DNA of 64,000 nucleotides from assembly GCA_024274785.1 (NCBI GenBank), contig JAJSAM010000052.1, forward strand, positions 1 through 64,000, read 5' to 3'. Shown piece after piece: positions 52,059 through 63,843 of this stretch. The DNA is from Planctomycetota bacterium. Lineage in GTDB: Bacteria; Planctomycetota; JAJSAM01. The stretch's first letter is position 1. Each line of letters starts with the position of its first letter. Under the pieces are notes generated by a model that was given only the letters and a program-made list of their open reading frames with translations, had not been told where the DNA came from and made no database searches. The position numbers and the translations under genes were made by a program.

Positions 52059-53996
52059 GTGGAACGGCCTTTGCGTTTCATGCGTTTCATGGGCCAGCCT
52101 CCACCGACCGACGCCACCCGCAACCTGACCTGGCTTACGTCGAACTTTCCCTGCCGCGCCGCCTGTCCGGTCGGCACCAACGCCGGCGGCTACGTTACCT
52201 TGATCGCCGAGGGGCGGTACGACGACGCCTTCCTCCTCGCCCGTAAACCCAACCCCATGGCCTCGATCTGCGGGTGGATCTGCTCGCACCCCTGCGAAGC
52301 GGCCTGCCGGCGCGGCGCCATCGACGATCCCATCTCCATTCGCGCGCTGAAGCGCTTCGTGTGCGAGAAGTACGGCGTCGAGAGCGAGCGGAGTTTCGAG
52401 GAGATCCTCGAGGTCGTGGACAAGCCCCGGCCGCCCGCGGAGAGTCCCGGGAAGATCGCGGTCATCGGCGCCGGTCCGGCGGGCCTCGCCTGCGCCCACG
52501 ATCTCGCCCTGATGGGGCACGAAGTGGTCGTGTTCGAAGCTTCTGAAGTCACCGGCGGCATGCTTCGGCTGGGCATCCCGGCCTATCGCCTCCCGCGTGA
52601 GCTGATCGACTGCGAGGTCGATTTCGTCAAGTTCCTCGGAGTCGAGATCCGGCTCGGCGTGGAGATCGGGAAGGAGATCATGTTCCCGGACCTGCTCGAG
52701 GAGTATGACGCCGTGTTTCTCGGCGCGGGGTGTCGTCGCGGTCGGGGGCTGAACATCCCCGGCAGCGATCTCGAAGGTGTGATCACGGCGGTGGATCTCC
52801 TGGCCGCGGTGAACCTCGGGCACGCGCTCGAGGTGGGCGAGCGGGTGATCGTGATCGGCGGAGGCAGTGTCGCTTCCGATGCCGCCCGAAGCGTCCAACT
52901 GCACGGCGGCACTTCCGAGCCGGAAGAGGAGCACCACCGCCTGCTGATGGATGCCGCGCGCATCACCGCGAAGACGCTCCATCGCGAAGTCACGATGATC
53001 TCGCTCGAGGATCGCGATGAGATGCCCGCGGAGCCGGAAGAAGTGGACGCCGCGGTGGACGAGGGGGTGACGCTGCTCCACCGTCGCGGTCCGGTGGCGG
53101 TGCTCGGGGACGACGAGGGGCGGGTGACCGGGCTTACGACCATCAACGCCAGCCGGGTCTTCGACGAGGACGGGCGGTTCTCTCCGGAGTTCATCGAGGG
53201 CACCGAGCAGGACCTCGAGGCGGACACCGTCGTGCTGGCGATCGGGCAGGTCGCCGACCTCTCCTTCCTCGGCGACGATCACGGCATCGAGGTGACCCCG
53301 CGGCAGACCGTCTCGGTGGACCGGGCGACGCTCGCCACCTCCCGGGAGGGCGTCTATGCCGGCGGCGACGTGGCGTTCGGTCCCCGCATCGCGATCGAGG
53401 CCATCTCCGACGGTCGGCGCGCGGCGAAGGCCATCGACACGCGGATCACCGGGCGGACGGACGAGCCGGAGAAGGTCTCGATCCGCATCTTCGACACGTT
53501 CGGCTACGATCACCCGTTTGCCCGGGGCGACTACGAGGTGCTGCCCCGCGGCCGCGTGCCCGAGATACCGCCGGAGCGGCGGACCCTCACTCTCCCCGTC
53601 GAACTGGGCTACGAGGAGGCCCAGGCCCGCGCGGAGGGGAGCCGCTGCCTGCGCTGCTGGATCAACACCGTGGTGGACTCCCGCGCGCTCGACGGAACGG
53701 AGTGCATCCAGTGCGCCGGGTGCGTGGACGTCTGCCCCATGGACTGCTTCGACCTCGTCTCCCTCGCCCGGATCGTATCGGCAAAGGATGGGCCGGAGCC
53801 GCTGCGCCTGCCGGACGGTTCGCCGTTCATTCCCCTGATCGACACCGGGACCGGAGCGGCGCTGCTGAAGGACGAGACCGCCTGCATCCGCTGCGGACTG
53901 TGCGCCCGCCGCTGCCCCGTGCAGTGCATCACCATGCGGGGCTTCTACCGGGCGGACGAGATGCCGGTCGTCGATCCGGCGGAGGTTCGCATATGA
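52059..53996 (+). CDS. GltD-like FAD/NAD(P) oxidoreductase with two C-terminal [4Fe-4S] clusters
   Basis: A 645-residue protein of the glutamate-synthase small-subunit/NfnB type. The N-terminal Fe-S domain has PCRAACPVGTNAGGYV and CGWICSHPCEAACRRG. The FAD site is VIGAGPAGLACAHDLA with GGMLRLGIPAYRLPRELID, the NAD(P) site is VIVIGGGSVASDAAR, and the second FAD contact is VYAGGDVAFGPRIAIEAI. The C-terminus adds two ferredoxin clusters, CIQCAGCVDVCPMDC and CIRCGLCARRCPVQC. No glutamine-domain partner is present. Heading a Rieske/cytochrome b operon, it probably exchanges electrons between NAD(P)H, ferredoxin and the membrane complex. The start is a GTG; in-frame ATGs at 52080 and 52089 are alternatives. 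Confidence 0.88.
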   Translation: MERPLRFMRFMGQPPPTDATRNLTWLTSNFPCRAACPVGTNAGGYVTLIAEGRYDDAFLLARKPNPMASICGWICSHPCEAACRRGAIDDPISIRALKRFVCEKYGVESERSFEEILEVVDKPRPPAESPGKIAVIGAGPAGLACAHDLALMGHEVVVFEASEVTGGMLRLGIPAYRLPRELIDCEVDFVKFLGVEIRLGVEIGKEIMFPDLLEEYDAVFLGAGCRRGRGLNIPGSDLEGVITAVDLLAAVNLGHALEVGERVIVIGGGSVASDAARSVQLHGGTSEPEEEHHRLLMDAARITAKTLHREVTMISLEDRDEMPAEPEEVDAAVDEGVTLLHRRGPVAVLGDDEGRVTGLTTINASRVFDEDGRFSPEFIEGTEQDLEADTVVLAIGQVADLSFLGDDHGIEVTPRQTVSVDRATLATSREGVYAGGDVAFGPRIAIEAISDGRRAAKAIDTRITGRTDEPEKVSIRIFDTFGYDHPFARGDYEVLPRGRVPEIPPERRTLTLPVELGYEEAQARAEGSRCLRCWINTVVDSRALDGTECIQCAGCVDVCPMDCFDLVSLARIVSAKDGPEPLRLPDGSPFIPLIDTGTGAALLKDETACIRCGLCARRCPVQCITMRGFYRADEMPVVDPAEVRI

Positions 53997-54030
53997 CTAA
54001 TCGCCTCGGTACCGGCCGGAGGAGGCAATC

Positions 54031-54528
54031 ATGGCACTCGTAGACGACCTGAACGAACCGATCTCCGAGCGCGAGATCACGAGGCGTCGGGCGCTGCTCA
54101 CCCTCGGCGGGGGAGCACTCGGCGTGGCGAGCCTGGGCGGCATCGTCACGCTGCTCCGCTTCATGAGCCCGAACGTACTCTTCGAGCCGGCTACGCGGTT
54201 CAAGGTGGGGAGGGTGGAGGACATCCCGATCGGCAGCGTGCTCGTCATCCCGAAGCGGAAGATCTTCGTGGCCCGGAACGACCAGGGCTGCTTCGCCATG
54301 AGCTCCGTCTGCACGCACCTCGGTTGCATGGTGCAGCACCAGACGGCGAGCAAGGCGAAGGAAGAGTTCTTCTGCCCCTGTCACGGGAGCCGCTTCGACT
54401 TCGAAGGGAATGTGGTCGGCGGCCCGGCGCCGAGACCGCTCGACCAGGTGTCCCTCGAGATCGACGGCGGGGAACTCGTGGTGGACATCAAGGAAACCGT
54501 GCCGCACGGCACCGTCACCGAGGTCTGA
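54031..54528 (+). CDS. Rieske [2Fe-2S] protein
   Basis: A 165-residue Rieske subunit. A Tat-like twin-arginine stretch ([20 protein letters not shown]) leads into a single anchor helix. The cluster ligands are CTHLGC (94-99) and CPCHGS (115-120), the latter followed by [17 protein letters not shown]. It accepts electrons from quinol at the Qo site of the adjacent cytochrome b. The C-terminal domain is short but complete. It lies 34 bp after the flavoprotein gene and 2 bp before cytochrome b. Confidence 0.95.
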   Translation: MALVDDLNEPISEREITRRRALLTLGGGALGVASLGGIVTLLRFMSPNVLFEPATRFKVGRVEDIPIGSVLVIPKRKIFVARNDQGCFAMSSVCTHLGCMVQHQTASKAKEEFFCPCHGSRFDFEGNVVGGPAPRPLDQVSLEIDGGELVVDIKETVPHGTVTEV

Positions 54529-54530
54529 AC

Positions 54531-55325
54531 ATGAGCGAGACCAAGGAAACCACCCTGACCGCCGAACGGGAGAAACGCCGCGGTCTGATGGCGCTTCTCC
54601 ACGGCAACCGCGTGTTCCGTTCCCTCTTCCGTCACGGACTTCCGGACACCAACCGCAATCGCGCCCTCGCCACGTTCAGCAACTTCTTCCTGCACGTCCA
54701 GCCGGTCAAGGTGCGGCTCCGCGCCATCAAGTTCACCCAGACCTTCTACCTGGGCGGGCTCTCCCTGGTCTGCTTCGGCACGCTGACGATCACCGGCATC
54801 CTGCTGATGTTCTACTACCACCCGTCCGTGCCGCGCGCCTACGAGGACATGAAGGACCTGCAGTTCGTCGTCTCCTCCGGGACCTTCCTCCGGAACCTCC
54901 ACCGCTGGTCCGCCCACGTGATGGTGGCGCTGGTGTTCCTGCACATGGTCCGCGTGTTCTTCGCGGGGGCGTATAAACCGCCACGAGAATTCAACTGGGT
55001 CCTCGGTGTGATCCTGTTCGTCCTCACCGTGCTGCTCTCCTACACCGGATACCTGCTGCCCTGGGATCAGCTCGCCTACTGGGCGGTCACGGTCGGAGCG
55101 AACATGGCGAAAGCGGTGCCGGTGATGGGTGAGGACATCCGGTTCCTGATGCTCGGGGGAACCGAGGTCGGAGAGAACGCCCTGATCCGCTTCTACGTCC
55201 TGCACTGCGTCGTGCTTCCGCTCGCGTTGACGGGCGTCATCGCCCTGCACCTCTGGAGGGTTCGCAAGGACGGCGGGCTGCACCTGCCGCCCCTGAAGGG
55301 CAAAGGCGGGGAGGGGGACCGATGA
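54531..55325 (+). CDS. Cytochrome b N-terminal subunit (b6-type, split)
   Basis: A 264-residue integral protein with four core helices and the two haem-ligating His pairs: [17 protein letters not shown] on one helix, and H...H in [42 protein letters not shown] is the conserved Qo-side loop. It corresponds to cytochrome b6 / the N-terminal half of cytochrome b. An N-terminal extension of about 70 residues ([13 protein letters not shown]...) is longer than in b6. Its stop overlaps the next gene's ATG (ATGA). Confidence 0.93.
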   Translation: MSETKETTLTAEREKRRGLMALLHGNRVFRSLFRHGLPDTNRNRALATFSNFFLHVQPVKVRLRAIKFTQTFYLGGLSLVCFGTLTITGILLMFYYHPSVPRAYEDMKDLQFVVSSGTFLRNLHRWSAHVMVALVFLHMVRVFFAGAYKPPREFNWVLGVILFVLTVLLSYTGYLLPWDQLAYWAVTVGANMAKAVPVMGEDIRFLMLGGTEVGENALIRFYVLHCVVLPLALTGVIALHLWRVRKDGGLHLPPLKGKGGEGDR

Positions 55326-56041
55326 CCACGAAGCAACGCACCTTCACACCGGCCGAAAGCGAGGACGCCAGGCAGATCCCGGTCCGGGTGGCCGAGGTGC
55401 AGGAAGACGAGCGTTTCGCCGTCGAAGACCGCGACGAGCCCAAGGTGATGAGCTTTCCGCACCTGGTGCTCCGCGAGGCGATCGCCCTCCTCGGGATGTC
55501 CCTTTTCCTCGTCCTGCTCTCGCTGTTCGCGGACGCACCGCTCGAGCAGATCGCCAACCCGGCGATGACGCCGAACCCGGCCAAGGCGCCCTGGTACTTC
55601 CTCGGGCTGCAGGAACTGCTGCACTACTATCCGCCCTTAGTCGCGGGGGTCCTCCTGCCCGGCCTCGTGGTGATGGCCCTCATCCAGATCCCGTACTTCG
55701 ACGTGAACCTGAAACGCGAAGCGCTCTGGACCGCGCCGCGCCCCGGACGGGCGACTCTCGTCCTGCTGGTCGCGTTCGCCGTCGCCTTCCTTTTCAACGT
55801 CGCGGCTCACAACACCGTGTGGCCGATCATCATTCCCACGGTCGTGGTCGGGATCATCATGGCTCTCCCGGGTTATCTCGGCGCCCACGGCCGATTGCTC
55901 TCCTGGCTGAGCTCCCGATCGATCCCCTTTTACGTCTTCTTCTGGTTCCTCTCGGTGGCCGTCGTGCTCACGGTGGTCGGGACTCTCTTCCGCGGACCGG
56001 GCTGGGCGCTGACCTTCCCCTGGCGAGAAGGGATCTACTGA
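55322..56041 (+). CDS. Cytochrome b C-terminal subunit (subunit IV-like)
   Basis: A 239-residue protein equivalent to subunit IV / the C-terminal half of cytochrome b. A soluble N-terminus of about 45 residues precedes hydrophobic segments. The Qo motif region reads [21 protein letters not shown], where the canonical PEWY is replaced by APWY, as in several menaquinol-using complexes. Three further membrane helices follow. Together with the Rieske and N-terminal subunits it completes a bc-type quinol oxidising core. No cytochrome c1 or f gene follows; the nine-haem cytochrome 1 bp downstream takes that position. Confidence 0.9.
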   Translation: MTTKQRTFTPAESEDARQIPVRVAEVQEDERFAVEDRDEPKVMSFPHLVLREAIALLGMSLFLVLLSLFADAPLEQIANPAMTPNPAKAPWYFLGLQELLHYYPPLVAGVLLPGLVVMALIQIPYFDVNLKREALWTAPRPGRATLVLLVAFAVAFLFNVAAHNTVWPIIIPTVVVGIIMALPGYLGAHGRLLSWLSSRSIPFYVFFWFLSVAVVLTVVGTLFRGPGWALTFPWREGIY

Positions 56042-56042
56042 C

Positions 56043-58301
56043 ATGGCCCGGCCCACGAACCTCCGGTACGGCCTGATGATCTGGACCTTCGCGGTCCTGG
56101 CGGTGGTGTTCGTCGCCTCGTTGGCGTTTGCTCCGGCGAAGAGCTACTTCTCCGAGTGGCGCGCGACGCAGCGGCAGTACAACACCGTCGCCGCCGGCAT
56201 CGGCGTCGCCCCGATCGATCCCGGCATTCAGCAGATCTGGCTGAAGGAACTCGGAGTCGTCGATCGCTGCGCATCCTGCCACGTGGGCATGGGGCCGGGA
56301 GATCCCATTCCCGGGGACCCAGTGTTCGGCGCACACCCGGCGATACCCCACGAGCCCGAGGAGATCGGCTGCACCTTCTGCCACGGGGGGCAGGGGCGGG
56401 CCACCGGTCACGAAACCGCACACGGGCAGGCGGAACACTGGTTCGAACCGCTGCTCGAGAGAGATCAATTCGAGGCGGGCTGCGGATCGTGCCATTCGGC
56501 CATTCCGGTGGGCCGCCTCGCCCTCGCCGATACCGGCAGGCAGCTCTTCGAGCGCTACGACTGTCTGGCCTGCCACCAGGTGGACGGCCGGGGAGGTGGC
56601 CGCATGGAGACGCAATCGATGCCGGATCTCTCCGGGGTCGGGCTTCGCGGCATCCCCGCCGACTGGTACGAGGGCCACCTCGCGCGGCGCCGGGAAGAGG
56701 CGGACGGGCTGCTCGCGGAGAGCTTCGGCGATCTCGAGCCCACCGAGGTCGAAGCGATCTCGGAATACCTCGGGACGCTCGTGGCCATGCCTCGCCTGGC
56801 GCGCGGCAAGAGGCTCTTTCACGAACTCGGCTGCCGGGGCTGCCACGTTGTGAACGGCGTCGGCGGGAGCGAGGGGCCGGACCTTTCCGAAGTCGGGAAG
56901 AAGAGCGTGGAGGAGCTCTTGTACCCCGGGAACTTCCGCGCGGAGCGGACCTTCGCCTCCTGGCAGGTCGAGCACCTGCTCTCCCCGGGAGAAGTGGTGG
57001 AAGGCAGCCTGATGCCCGACCAGGGACTCACCCGGGCCCAGGCCGAATCGCTCGCGCTCTACCTGCTCTCGCTGCGTCGAGCCGAGATCCCCGGGGAGTA
57101 CTGGCCCCCCGACCGCACCAGGGCCGAGCGGCTCGGAGAGCGGGAGTTCGGAACGGACGGGCAGACGCTCTACCAGGTCTTCTGCGCGGCGTGCCACGGC
57201 GCCGACGGCTCGGGCCGGGCGCACGGGGTGATCTTCGGGCAGGCGCTGCCTTCGCTCGTCAACCCCGATTTCCTGGCCGTGGCTTCGGATGAGTTTCTCC
57301 GGCAGGTGATCGAGACCGGTCGTTCCGGTCGGCGGATGCCGGCCTGGGGCGGCGGTGAAGGAGGGCTGCGGAACGCCGAAGTCCAGAGCCTGATCGGCCG
57401 GCTGCGGTCGGAGGAGCCCACCGCACCGACGTACGACGTCGTGGCGGCGGCGCCGGATGATCCCACCGCCGGTGCGGCACTCTACGCAAAGAGCTGCGCT
57501 GTCTGTCACGGCGCGAACGGCGAAGGCGGCATCGGCCCCTCGCTCCGGTCCGCGGCTTTCCAGGACCTCGCCACGGACCGGTTCATCCACCGGGCGATCA
57601 CCGGCGGACGCCCGGGCACCGCCATGGGGCGTTTCCGGGAGCTCGACGCCGCGGCGATCCGTTCGCTGATCGCTCACCTCCGCTCTCTTTCGGAACGGGC
57701 GAGAGAGCCGGTGGACCTGGCCGGAGTGTCAGCTTTCGCCGGAGACGTCGAGCGCGGGCAGGTCGTCTTTGCGGCGTCCTGCGCGAGCTGCCACGGCGCG
57801 CAAGGCGAGGGTGGCATCGGTCCGGGCATCGGCAAGCAGGCATTCCTGGCTTCCGCCGGTAAGGCATTCATCGCTTTGAGCTACTCCCGTGGACGGTGCT
57901 TCGATGCGGCCGGCACCCCTCCTCCGGACGTGGAGCGCCAGGGGCTGTCGGACGTCGCCACCTGGCTTGTCGAACGTGGAGGCCGGTCCGCGGTCGAGGC
58001 CGCCGGCCGCATCGTGGTCGGTGACCCGCGAAACGGGCAGAGGCTCTATGCGAAGACCTGCGCCGCGTGCCATGGAACAAACGGCGAAGGCAAGGAGGGC
58101 CCGGCCCTCGGCAATCCCGAGTTTCTCGCCGCCGCGAACGACGGCTTCCTGCAGGCCACGATCATCAGGGGTCGCGGCGGCACCGCCATGCCCGGGTTCA
58201 ACCGGGATCAGGTGAAGGTCCCCCGGCTGTCCGCCGGGGAGGTCGATGACATCGTCTCGTTCATCCGCTCGCTTCTGGGCGGAGAGAAGGAAGAGAACTG
58301 A
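56043..58301 (+). CDS. Membrane-anchored nonahaem cytochrome c
   Basis: A 752-residue cytochrome with a signal-anchor ([21 protein letters not shown]) and nine CxxCH sites: CASCH (76), CTFCH (110), CGSCH (147), CLACH (174), CRGCH (264), CAACH (381), CAVCH (485), CASCH (580) and CAACH (673). The first four are closely spaced like a multihaem module; the last four lie in consecutive mono-haem class I domains, each with HG-x-x-G-x-G and a distal Met candidate (GTAM, RRMP). The protein would carry electrons between the bc core and the periplasmic molybdoenzyme whose gene overlaps its stop. This number and arrangement of haems is not that of cytochrome c1 or f. Confidence 0.92.
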   Translation: MARPTNLRYGLMIWTFAVLAVVFVASLAFAPAKSYFSEWRATQRQYNTVAAGIGVAPIDPGIQQIWLKELGVVDRCASCHVGMGPGDPIPGDPVFGAHPAIPHEPEEIGCTFCHGGQGRATGHETAHGQAEHWFEPLLERDQFEAGCGSCHSAIPVGRLALADTGRQLFERYDCLACHQVDGRGGGRMETQSMPDLSGVGLRGIPADWYEGHLARRREEADGLLAESFGDLEPTEVEAISEYLGTLVAMPRLARGKRLFHELGCRGCHVVNGVGGSEGPDLSEVGKKSVEELLYPGNFRAERTFASWQVEHLLSPGEVVEGSLMPDQGLTRAQAESLALYLLSLRRAEIPGEYWPPDRTRAERLGEREFGTDGQTLYQVFCAACHGADGSGRAHGVIFGQALPSLVNPDFLAVASDEFLRQVIETGRSGRRMPAWGGGEGGLRNAEVQSLIGRLRSEEPTAPTYDVVAAAPDDPTAGAALYAKSCAVCHGANGEGGIGPSLRSAAFQDLATDRFIHRAITGGRPGTAMGRFRELDAAAIRSLIAHLRSLSERAREPVDLAGVSAFAGDVERGQVVFAASCASCHGAQGEGGIGPGIGKQAFLASAGKAFIALSYSRGRCFDAAGTPPPDVERQGLSDVATWLVERGGRSAVEAAGRIVVGDPRNGQRLYAKTCAACHGTNGEGKEGPALGNPEFLAAANDGFLQATIIRGRGGTAMPGFNRDQVKVPRLSAGEVDDIVSFIRSLLGGEKEEN

Positions 58302-61300
58302 TGGGCAACCAGGACAGGAACAGGAAGGGCACCACGAGGCGGGAGTTCCTCGAGGGCGCCGGGAAACTCGGTTTCGCGGCCTTGATCGCCCAGAGCTTTT
58401 CCGGGCTCGCCTTCGGAGGAACGGAAAACCCGCTCTTCAAGAAGGTCGGCCGGGACTGGGAGCAGGTCTACCGCGACCTCTTCAAGGTCGACTCCACCTT
58501 CAACTTCCTCTGCGCCCCGAACGACACCCACAATTGCCTGCTCACCGGCTACGTCAAGAATGGCGTCGTGGTGCGCATCGGCCCTTCGTACGGCTACGGC
58601 AAGGCCACCGACCTCGAGGGCAATCGCCCCAGCGCGCGCTGGGACCCGCGGTGCTGCCAGAAGGGGTTGGCGCTCACCCGGCGTTTCTACGGCGACCGCC
58701 GGATCAAGGGGCCGATGATCCGCGACGGCTTCCTCAAGTGGGCGAACGACGGTTTCCCCCGCGACCCCGACACCGGGAAGCCCCCGCTGCAGTATCACCG
58801 CCGCGCCCGCGAGCACTTCAAGTCGGTGACCTGGGACGAGGCGACCAGCGTCGTGGCCCGGGCCCTGAAGAACATCGCCGAGACTTACAGCGGCGAAGAG
58901 GGCAGGAAGCGGCTGGAGGCGCAGGATGTCGATCCGGCCTGCATCGAGGCCATGGAGGGCGCCGGGACGCGATCGCTCAAGTTTCGCGGCGGCATGCCTC
59001 TGCTTGGCATGACCCGGGTCTTCGGACTCTACCGCATGGCGAACTCGCTGGCGCTGCTCGACAGCAAGATCCGCGGTGTCGGTCCCGATGAGGCTAAAGG
59101 GGCCAGCGGTTTCGACAACTACTCCTGGCACACCGACCTGCCCCCCGGGCACCCCATGGTCACCGGTCAGCAGACCGTGGACTTCGACCTCTCGGCGGTG
59201 GAGCACGCGAAGATCGTGGTTGTCTGGGGCATGAACTGGATCACCACGAAGATGCCGGATGCCCACTGGCTGACGGAGGCGCGGGCCCAGGGCACGAAGA
59301 TCGTGGTCATCGCTTGTGAGTACAGCTCGACCTCTTCGAAAGCGGACCAGGCGATCGTGGTCCGGCCCGGCACGACTCCGGCCCTCGCCCTCGGCCTGGC
59401 CCAGGTGGTCATCAGGGAGAATCTCTACGACGAGAAGTTCGTGAAGCGGTTCACCGATCTCCCGCTGCTCGTCCGGATGGACACCCTGACGATGCTCCGC
59501 GCGAAAGACGTCGTCGCCGGGTACGAGAACCGGGACCTCGAGCGAACCACCGTGCTGAAGGATGGCGAGAAGCCACTGCCGTCCTGGCAGCAGGTCGACC
59601 AGGTGCTGACCGGAAAGCTCCGGGACGAATTCGGCGACCACGTCTGCTGGGATTCCGGCAAGGGCGAACCGGCGGTCCTGACCCGGGACGACGTGGGCAA
59701 GTACTTCGATGAGACCGGGATCGACCCGAAACTCACCGGCGAGTTCACCGTTACCCTCGCGGACGGCAGCGAGGTCAAGGCGCGTCCGGTCTTCGACCTC
59801 GTGAAGCAGTACCTCGACGACTCCTGCACGCCGGAGGCGGTCGAGGCGATCACCTGGGCGCCGCAGTCCGCGATCGTGTCGCTGGCGAAAGATATCGCCG
59901 CGGTTCCGGGAGAGACGCTGTTCGCGGTCGGGATGGGGCCGAACCAGTTCTTCAACAACGACCAGAAGGACCGGACTCAGTTCCTGCTCGCCGCGCTCAC
60001 CGGAAACGTGGGGCGGATCGGCGGCAACGTCGGGAGTTTCGCCGGGAACTACCGGGTGGCGCTGCTCTCGGGTTTCCCGCAGTGGATCGGGGAGAACCCG
60101 TTCGATATCGAGCTCGACCCGGACCAGCCGGCCCGGGTGAAGAAGTACTGGCGAGCGGAATCCGCGCACTTCTACAACCACGACGACAAGCCGCTGCGCG
60201 TCGGCAACAAGATGTTCACGGGAGACACCCACATCAATTGCCCGACGCGCTCGCTCTGGTTCGCCAATGCGAACTCGATCCTCGGCAACGTGAAGTGGCA
60301 CTACCACCTGGTCACAAACGTGCTCCCGCACATCGAGATGATCGCGGTGAACGAGTGGTGGTGGTCGACGAGCTGTGAGTGGGCGGACGTGGTCTTCGGC
60401 GTGGACTCCTGGGCGGAGTTGAAGCACCCGGACATGACGGCGTCGGTGACCAACCCGTTCCTCACCCTGTTCCCGGCGACGCCGCTGCCGCGGATCCATG
60501 GTCCTTCCGAGGAGGGGGCGGGGACGGTCGGCGACATCGAAGTGCTGGCGAAGGTGGGTGGGGCGTTGGCCCGGCTCACCGGGGACTCGCGCTTCGACGA
60601 CTACTGGAAGTACGTTCGGGAGGGGAAGACCGACATCTACCTCCAGCGGATTCTCGATCTCAGCACCGCGGCGCGCGGCAACAACTTCAAGGAGTTGCAC
60701 GAGCTCGCCAGGCAGGGGATTCCCAGACTGCAGGAGCATCGGACCTATCCCAAGAGCGTGGGGTGGGAGCAGACTATGGAGTCGCGCCCGTGGTGGACCA
60801 AGACCGGCCGTCTGGAGTTCTACCGGGAGGAGACTGAATTCCGGGAGCATGGTGAGAACCTGCCCATCCACCGCGAGCCGGTGGACTCCACCTTCCACGT
60901 GCCGAACGCCATCCTCTCCGCGAAACACCCCGCGGTCGTACCCATCGGCCCGGAGGCGTGGGGGATCGACAAGGACGACATCTCCTGCGAGCCGCGCCAG
61001 GTGCGCAACGTGCTCTACGACTGGAAGTCGCTGGTGGGATCGGAGCACCCGCTCGTCAAGGACGGCTACGACTTCGTCTTCCACACGCCGAAGTACCGCC
61101 ACGGCGCCCACACGATGCCGATCGACACGGACATGATCGCGTTCCTGTTCGGACCGTTCGGCGACATCTACCGGAGGGACAAGCGCAAGCCGTTCGTGGG
61201 GGAGGGCTACGTCGATATCCACCCGGAGGACGCCAGGGAGATCGGGGTCGAGGACGGCGACTACGTGTATATCGACGCCGACCCCGAGGACCGGCCCTTC

Positions 61301-61789
61301 AAGGGATGGGAGAAGGACAAGGAGATGTACGAGGTGGCGCGAATGATCTGTCGAGCGCGCTACTATCCCGGCACGCCGCGCGGGGTGACCCGGATGTGGT
61401 TCAACATGTACGGCGCCACGCCGGGAAGCGTCGAGGGGCAGAAGACCAGGAAGGACGGCCTGGCCAAGAACCCGCGTACCGGTTACCAGGCGATGTTCCG
61501 GGGCGGGAGCCATCAGAGCGCGACGCGTGGCTGGCTGCGTCCGACGCTGATGACCGACAGCCTGGTGCGGAAGTCCGTCGCCGGCCAGTCGCTCGGCAAG
61601 GGTTTCCTGCCGGACGTGCACTGCCCGACCGGCGCGCCGCGCGAAGCCTTTGTGAAGATCACGAAGATGGAGGACGGCGGTCTCGGCGGAGAGGGGCTCT
61701 GGCGCCCCGCCGCGCTGGGGCTTCGGCCGAAGTATGAGAGCGATGTCTTCCGCCGCTATCTCGAGGGTGGTCTTGGAGGGGGGGCTTAG
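58301..61789 (+). CDS. nxrA: Nitrite oxidoreductase/nitrate reductase-type molybdoenzyme, catalytic subunit (periplasmic Nxr type)
   Basis: A 1162-residue complex-iron-sulfur molybdoenzyme. A Tat signal ([14 protein letters not shown]) directs export. The FS0 ligands are arranged as C71-APNDTHN-C79 and Cys118/119 (DPRCCQKG), the Nxr-type spacing rather than the NarG HxxxCxxxC. The probable Mo-ligand aspartate is Asp279 in [15 protein letters not shown]-THx[42 protein letters not shown] and the terminal [20 protein letters not shown] follow Nitrospira/anammox NxrA. It could oxidise nitrite, reduce nitrate or act on a related oxyanion; direction is not readable. The gene overlaps the cytochrome stop by one base. 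Confidence 0.9.
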   Translation: MGNQDRNRKGTTRREFLEGAGKLGFAALIAQSFSGLAFGGTENPLFKKVGRDWEQVYRDLFKVDSTFNFLCAPNDTHNCLLTGYVKNGVVVRIGPSYGYGKATDLEGNRPSARWDPRCCQKGLALTRRFYGDRRIKGPMIRDGFLKWANDGFPRDPDTGKPPLQYHRRAREHFKSVTWDEATSVVARALKNIAETYSGEEGRKRLEAQDVDPACIEAMEGAGTRSLKFRGGMPLLGMTRVFGLYRMANSLALLDSKIRGVGPDEAKGASGFDNYSWHTDLPPGHPMVTGQQTVDFDLSAVEHAKIVVVWGMNWITTKMPDAHWLTEARAQGTKIVVIACEYSSTSSKADQAIVVRPGTTPALALGLAQVVIRENLYDEKFVKRFTDLPLLVRMDTLTMLRAKDVVAGYENRDLERTTVLKDGEKPLPSWQQVDQVLTGKLRDEFGDHVCWDSGKGEPAVLTRDDVGKYFDETGIDPKLTGEFTVTLADGSEVKARPVFDLVKQYLDDSCTPEAVEAITWAPQSAIVSLAKDIAAVPGETLFAVGMGPNQFFNNDQKDRTQFLLAALTGNVGRIGGNVGSFAGNYRVALLSGFPQWIGENPFDIELDPDQPARVKKYWRAESAHFYNHDDKPLRVGNKMFTGDTHINCPTRSLWFANANSILGNVKWHYHLVTNVLPHIEMIAVNEWWWSTSCEWADVVFGVDSWAELKHPDMTASVTNPFLTLFPATPLPRIHGPSEEGAGTVGDIEVLAKVGGALARLTGDSRFDDYWKYVREGKTDIYLQRILDLSTAARGNNFKELHELARQGIPRLQEHRTYPKSVGWEQTMESRPWWTKTGRLEFYREETEFREHGENLPIHREPVDSTFHVPNAILSAKHPAVVPIGPEAWGIDKDDISCEPRQVRNVLYDWKSLVGSEHPLVKDGYDFVFHTPKYRHGAHTMPIDTDMIAFLFGPFGDIYRRDKRKPFVGEGYVDIHPEDAREIGVEDGDYVYIDADPEDRPFKGWEKDKEMYEVARMICRARYYPGTPRGVTRMWFNMYGATPGSVEGQKTRKDGLAKNPRTGYQAMFRGGSHQSATRGWLRPTLMTDSLVRKSVAGQSLGKGFLPDVHCPTGAPREAFVKITKMEDGGLGGEGLWRPAALGLRPKYESDVFRRYLEGGLGGGA

Positions 61790-62920
<1,131 letters not shown>

Positions 62921-62943
62921 GAGCAGCAACCGAGGGTAAACGG

Positions 62944-63843
62944 ATGAAGATACGAATTCTTTGGATCGTCGCCGGTCTCCTGATCGCGCTCCCGTCGTGC
63001 GGGAAGGGCAGCGTCGGCGGGGACGGTCCCGCGTTGGCGGCGAAGGGACTTACGATCACGAAGGTGACCGCTGCGCTGCCCGTTGAAGACCCCGCCGATC
63101 CGGCGTGGGACGACGCTCGGGAAGTCGTGGTCACGCTCCTTGTCCAGGATGTGGCGGAACCCCGGCTTACCGAGAAGGGCGTGGAGACACTGCGTCTGCG
63201 GGCGCTCCACGACGGAGTCCGCGCGGCTTTCCGGCTCGACTGGGCGGACGCCACCGCCGAGGACCTGGTGGAGATTGACCAGTCCACCGACGCCGTGGCG
63301 CTGGAGTTTCCGGCCACCGGCCCGGACGGACCCGTCCCGGACTCCATGATGGGGGAGGAGGGCAAGCCGGTCTCGATCATCCTCTGGCGCAATGCCTGGC
63401 AGCGGCGCCTGATGGGGGAGGCGTATGGAGTCGAGGCCCTTTATCCGAATCGAAGTGTGGACCACTATCCTCCCGATGCCGGGCCGACACCGGAATCCCG
63501 CGCGGTGCTGAAGAAGCTCTACAACCCGCCGGTCGCGGTGGGCAATCCCATGGCCGCCGTTGAGCGAATCAGCGCCACCCAGGATCTGACCGCGGAGGGC
63601 TTCGGCACGCTGACGGACGCCGGGAAGCAGACCTCTTCCGGGGAGGGCATCCATCAGGATGGCCGCTGGACGGTGATCATCACCCGCCCGCTCGACACGA
63701 CTCCGGCCGCCGCGGGCATCCTTCGTCCCGGGGAAACCACCTACGTCTCCGTCGCGGTCTGGAACGGCTCGAAGAACCAGAGCGGTTCCCTGAAGATGCG
63801 CTCCATCTGGGTCCCGGTCCGCTTCGCCGAGGCCAGGCCGTGA
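62944..63843 (+). CDS. nxrC: Haem b gamma subunit (NxrC / ethylbenzene-dehydrogenase gamma-like), possible lipoprotein
   Basis: A 299-residue exported protein with the ethylbenzene-dehydrogenase-related haem b fold: DPADPAWDDAREVVVTLL, LRALHDGVRAAFRLDWAD, SIILWRNAW, TVIITRPLDT and MRSIWVPVRFA. The expected Met ligand is probably in PDSMMGEEGKP and the Lys ligand in GSLKMRSIW. The signal (ILWIVAGLLIALPSC) ends in a lipobox-like LPSC, suggesting lipid anchoring. It would pass electrons between NxrB and a cytochrome c. It starts 24 bp after nxrB and overlaps the next start by four bases. Confidence 0.85.
   Translation: MKIRILWIVAGLLIALPSCGKGSVGGDGPALAAKGLTITKVTAALPVEDPADPAWDDAREVVVTLLVQDVAEPRLTEKGVETLRLRALHDGVRAAFRLDWADATAEDLVEIDQSTDAVALEFPATGPDGPVPDSMMGEEGKPVSIILWRNAWQRRLMGEAYGVEALYPNRSVDHYPPDAGPTPESRAVLKKLYNPPVAVGNPMAAVERISATQDLTAEGFGTLTDAGKQTSSGEGIHQDGRWTVIITRPLDTTPAAAGILRPGETTYVSVAVWNGSKNQSGSLKMRSIWVPVRFAEARP

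Noticed and set aside
52059..53996. Glutamate synthase small subunit
   Set aside because: There is no large subunit nearby, and two additional C-terminal ferredoxin clusters plus the Rieske/b context point to a different electron-transfer role.
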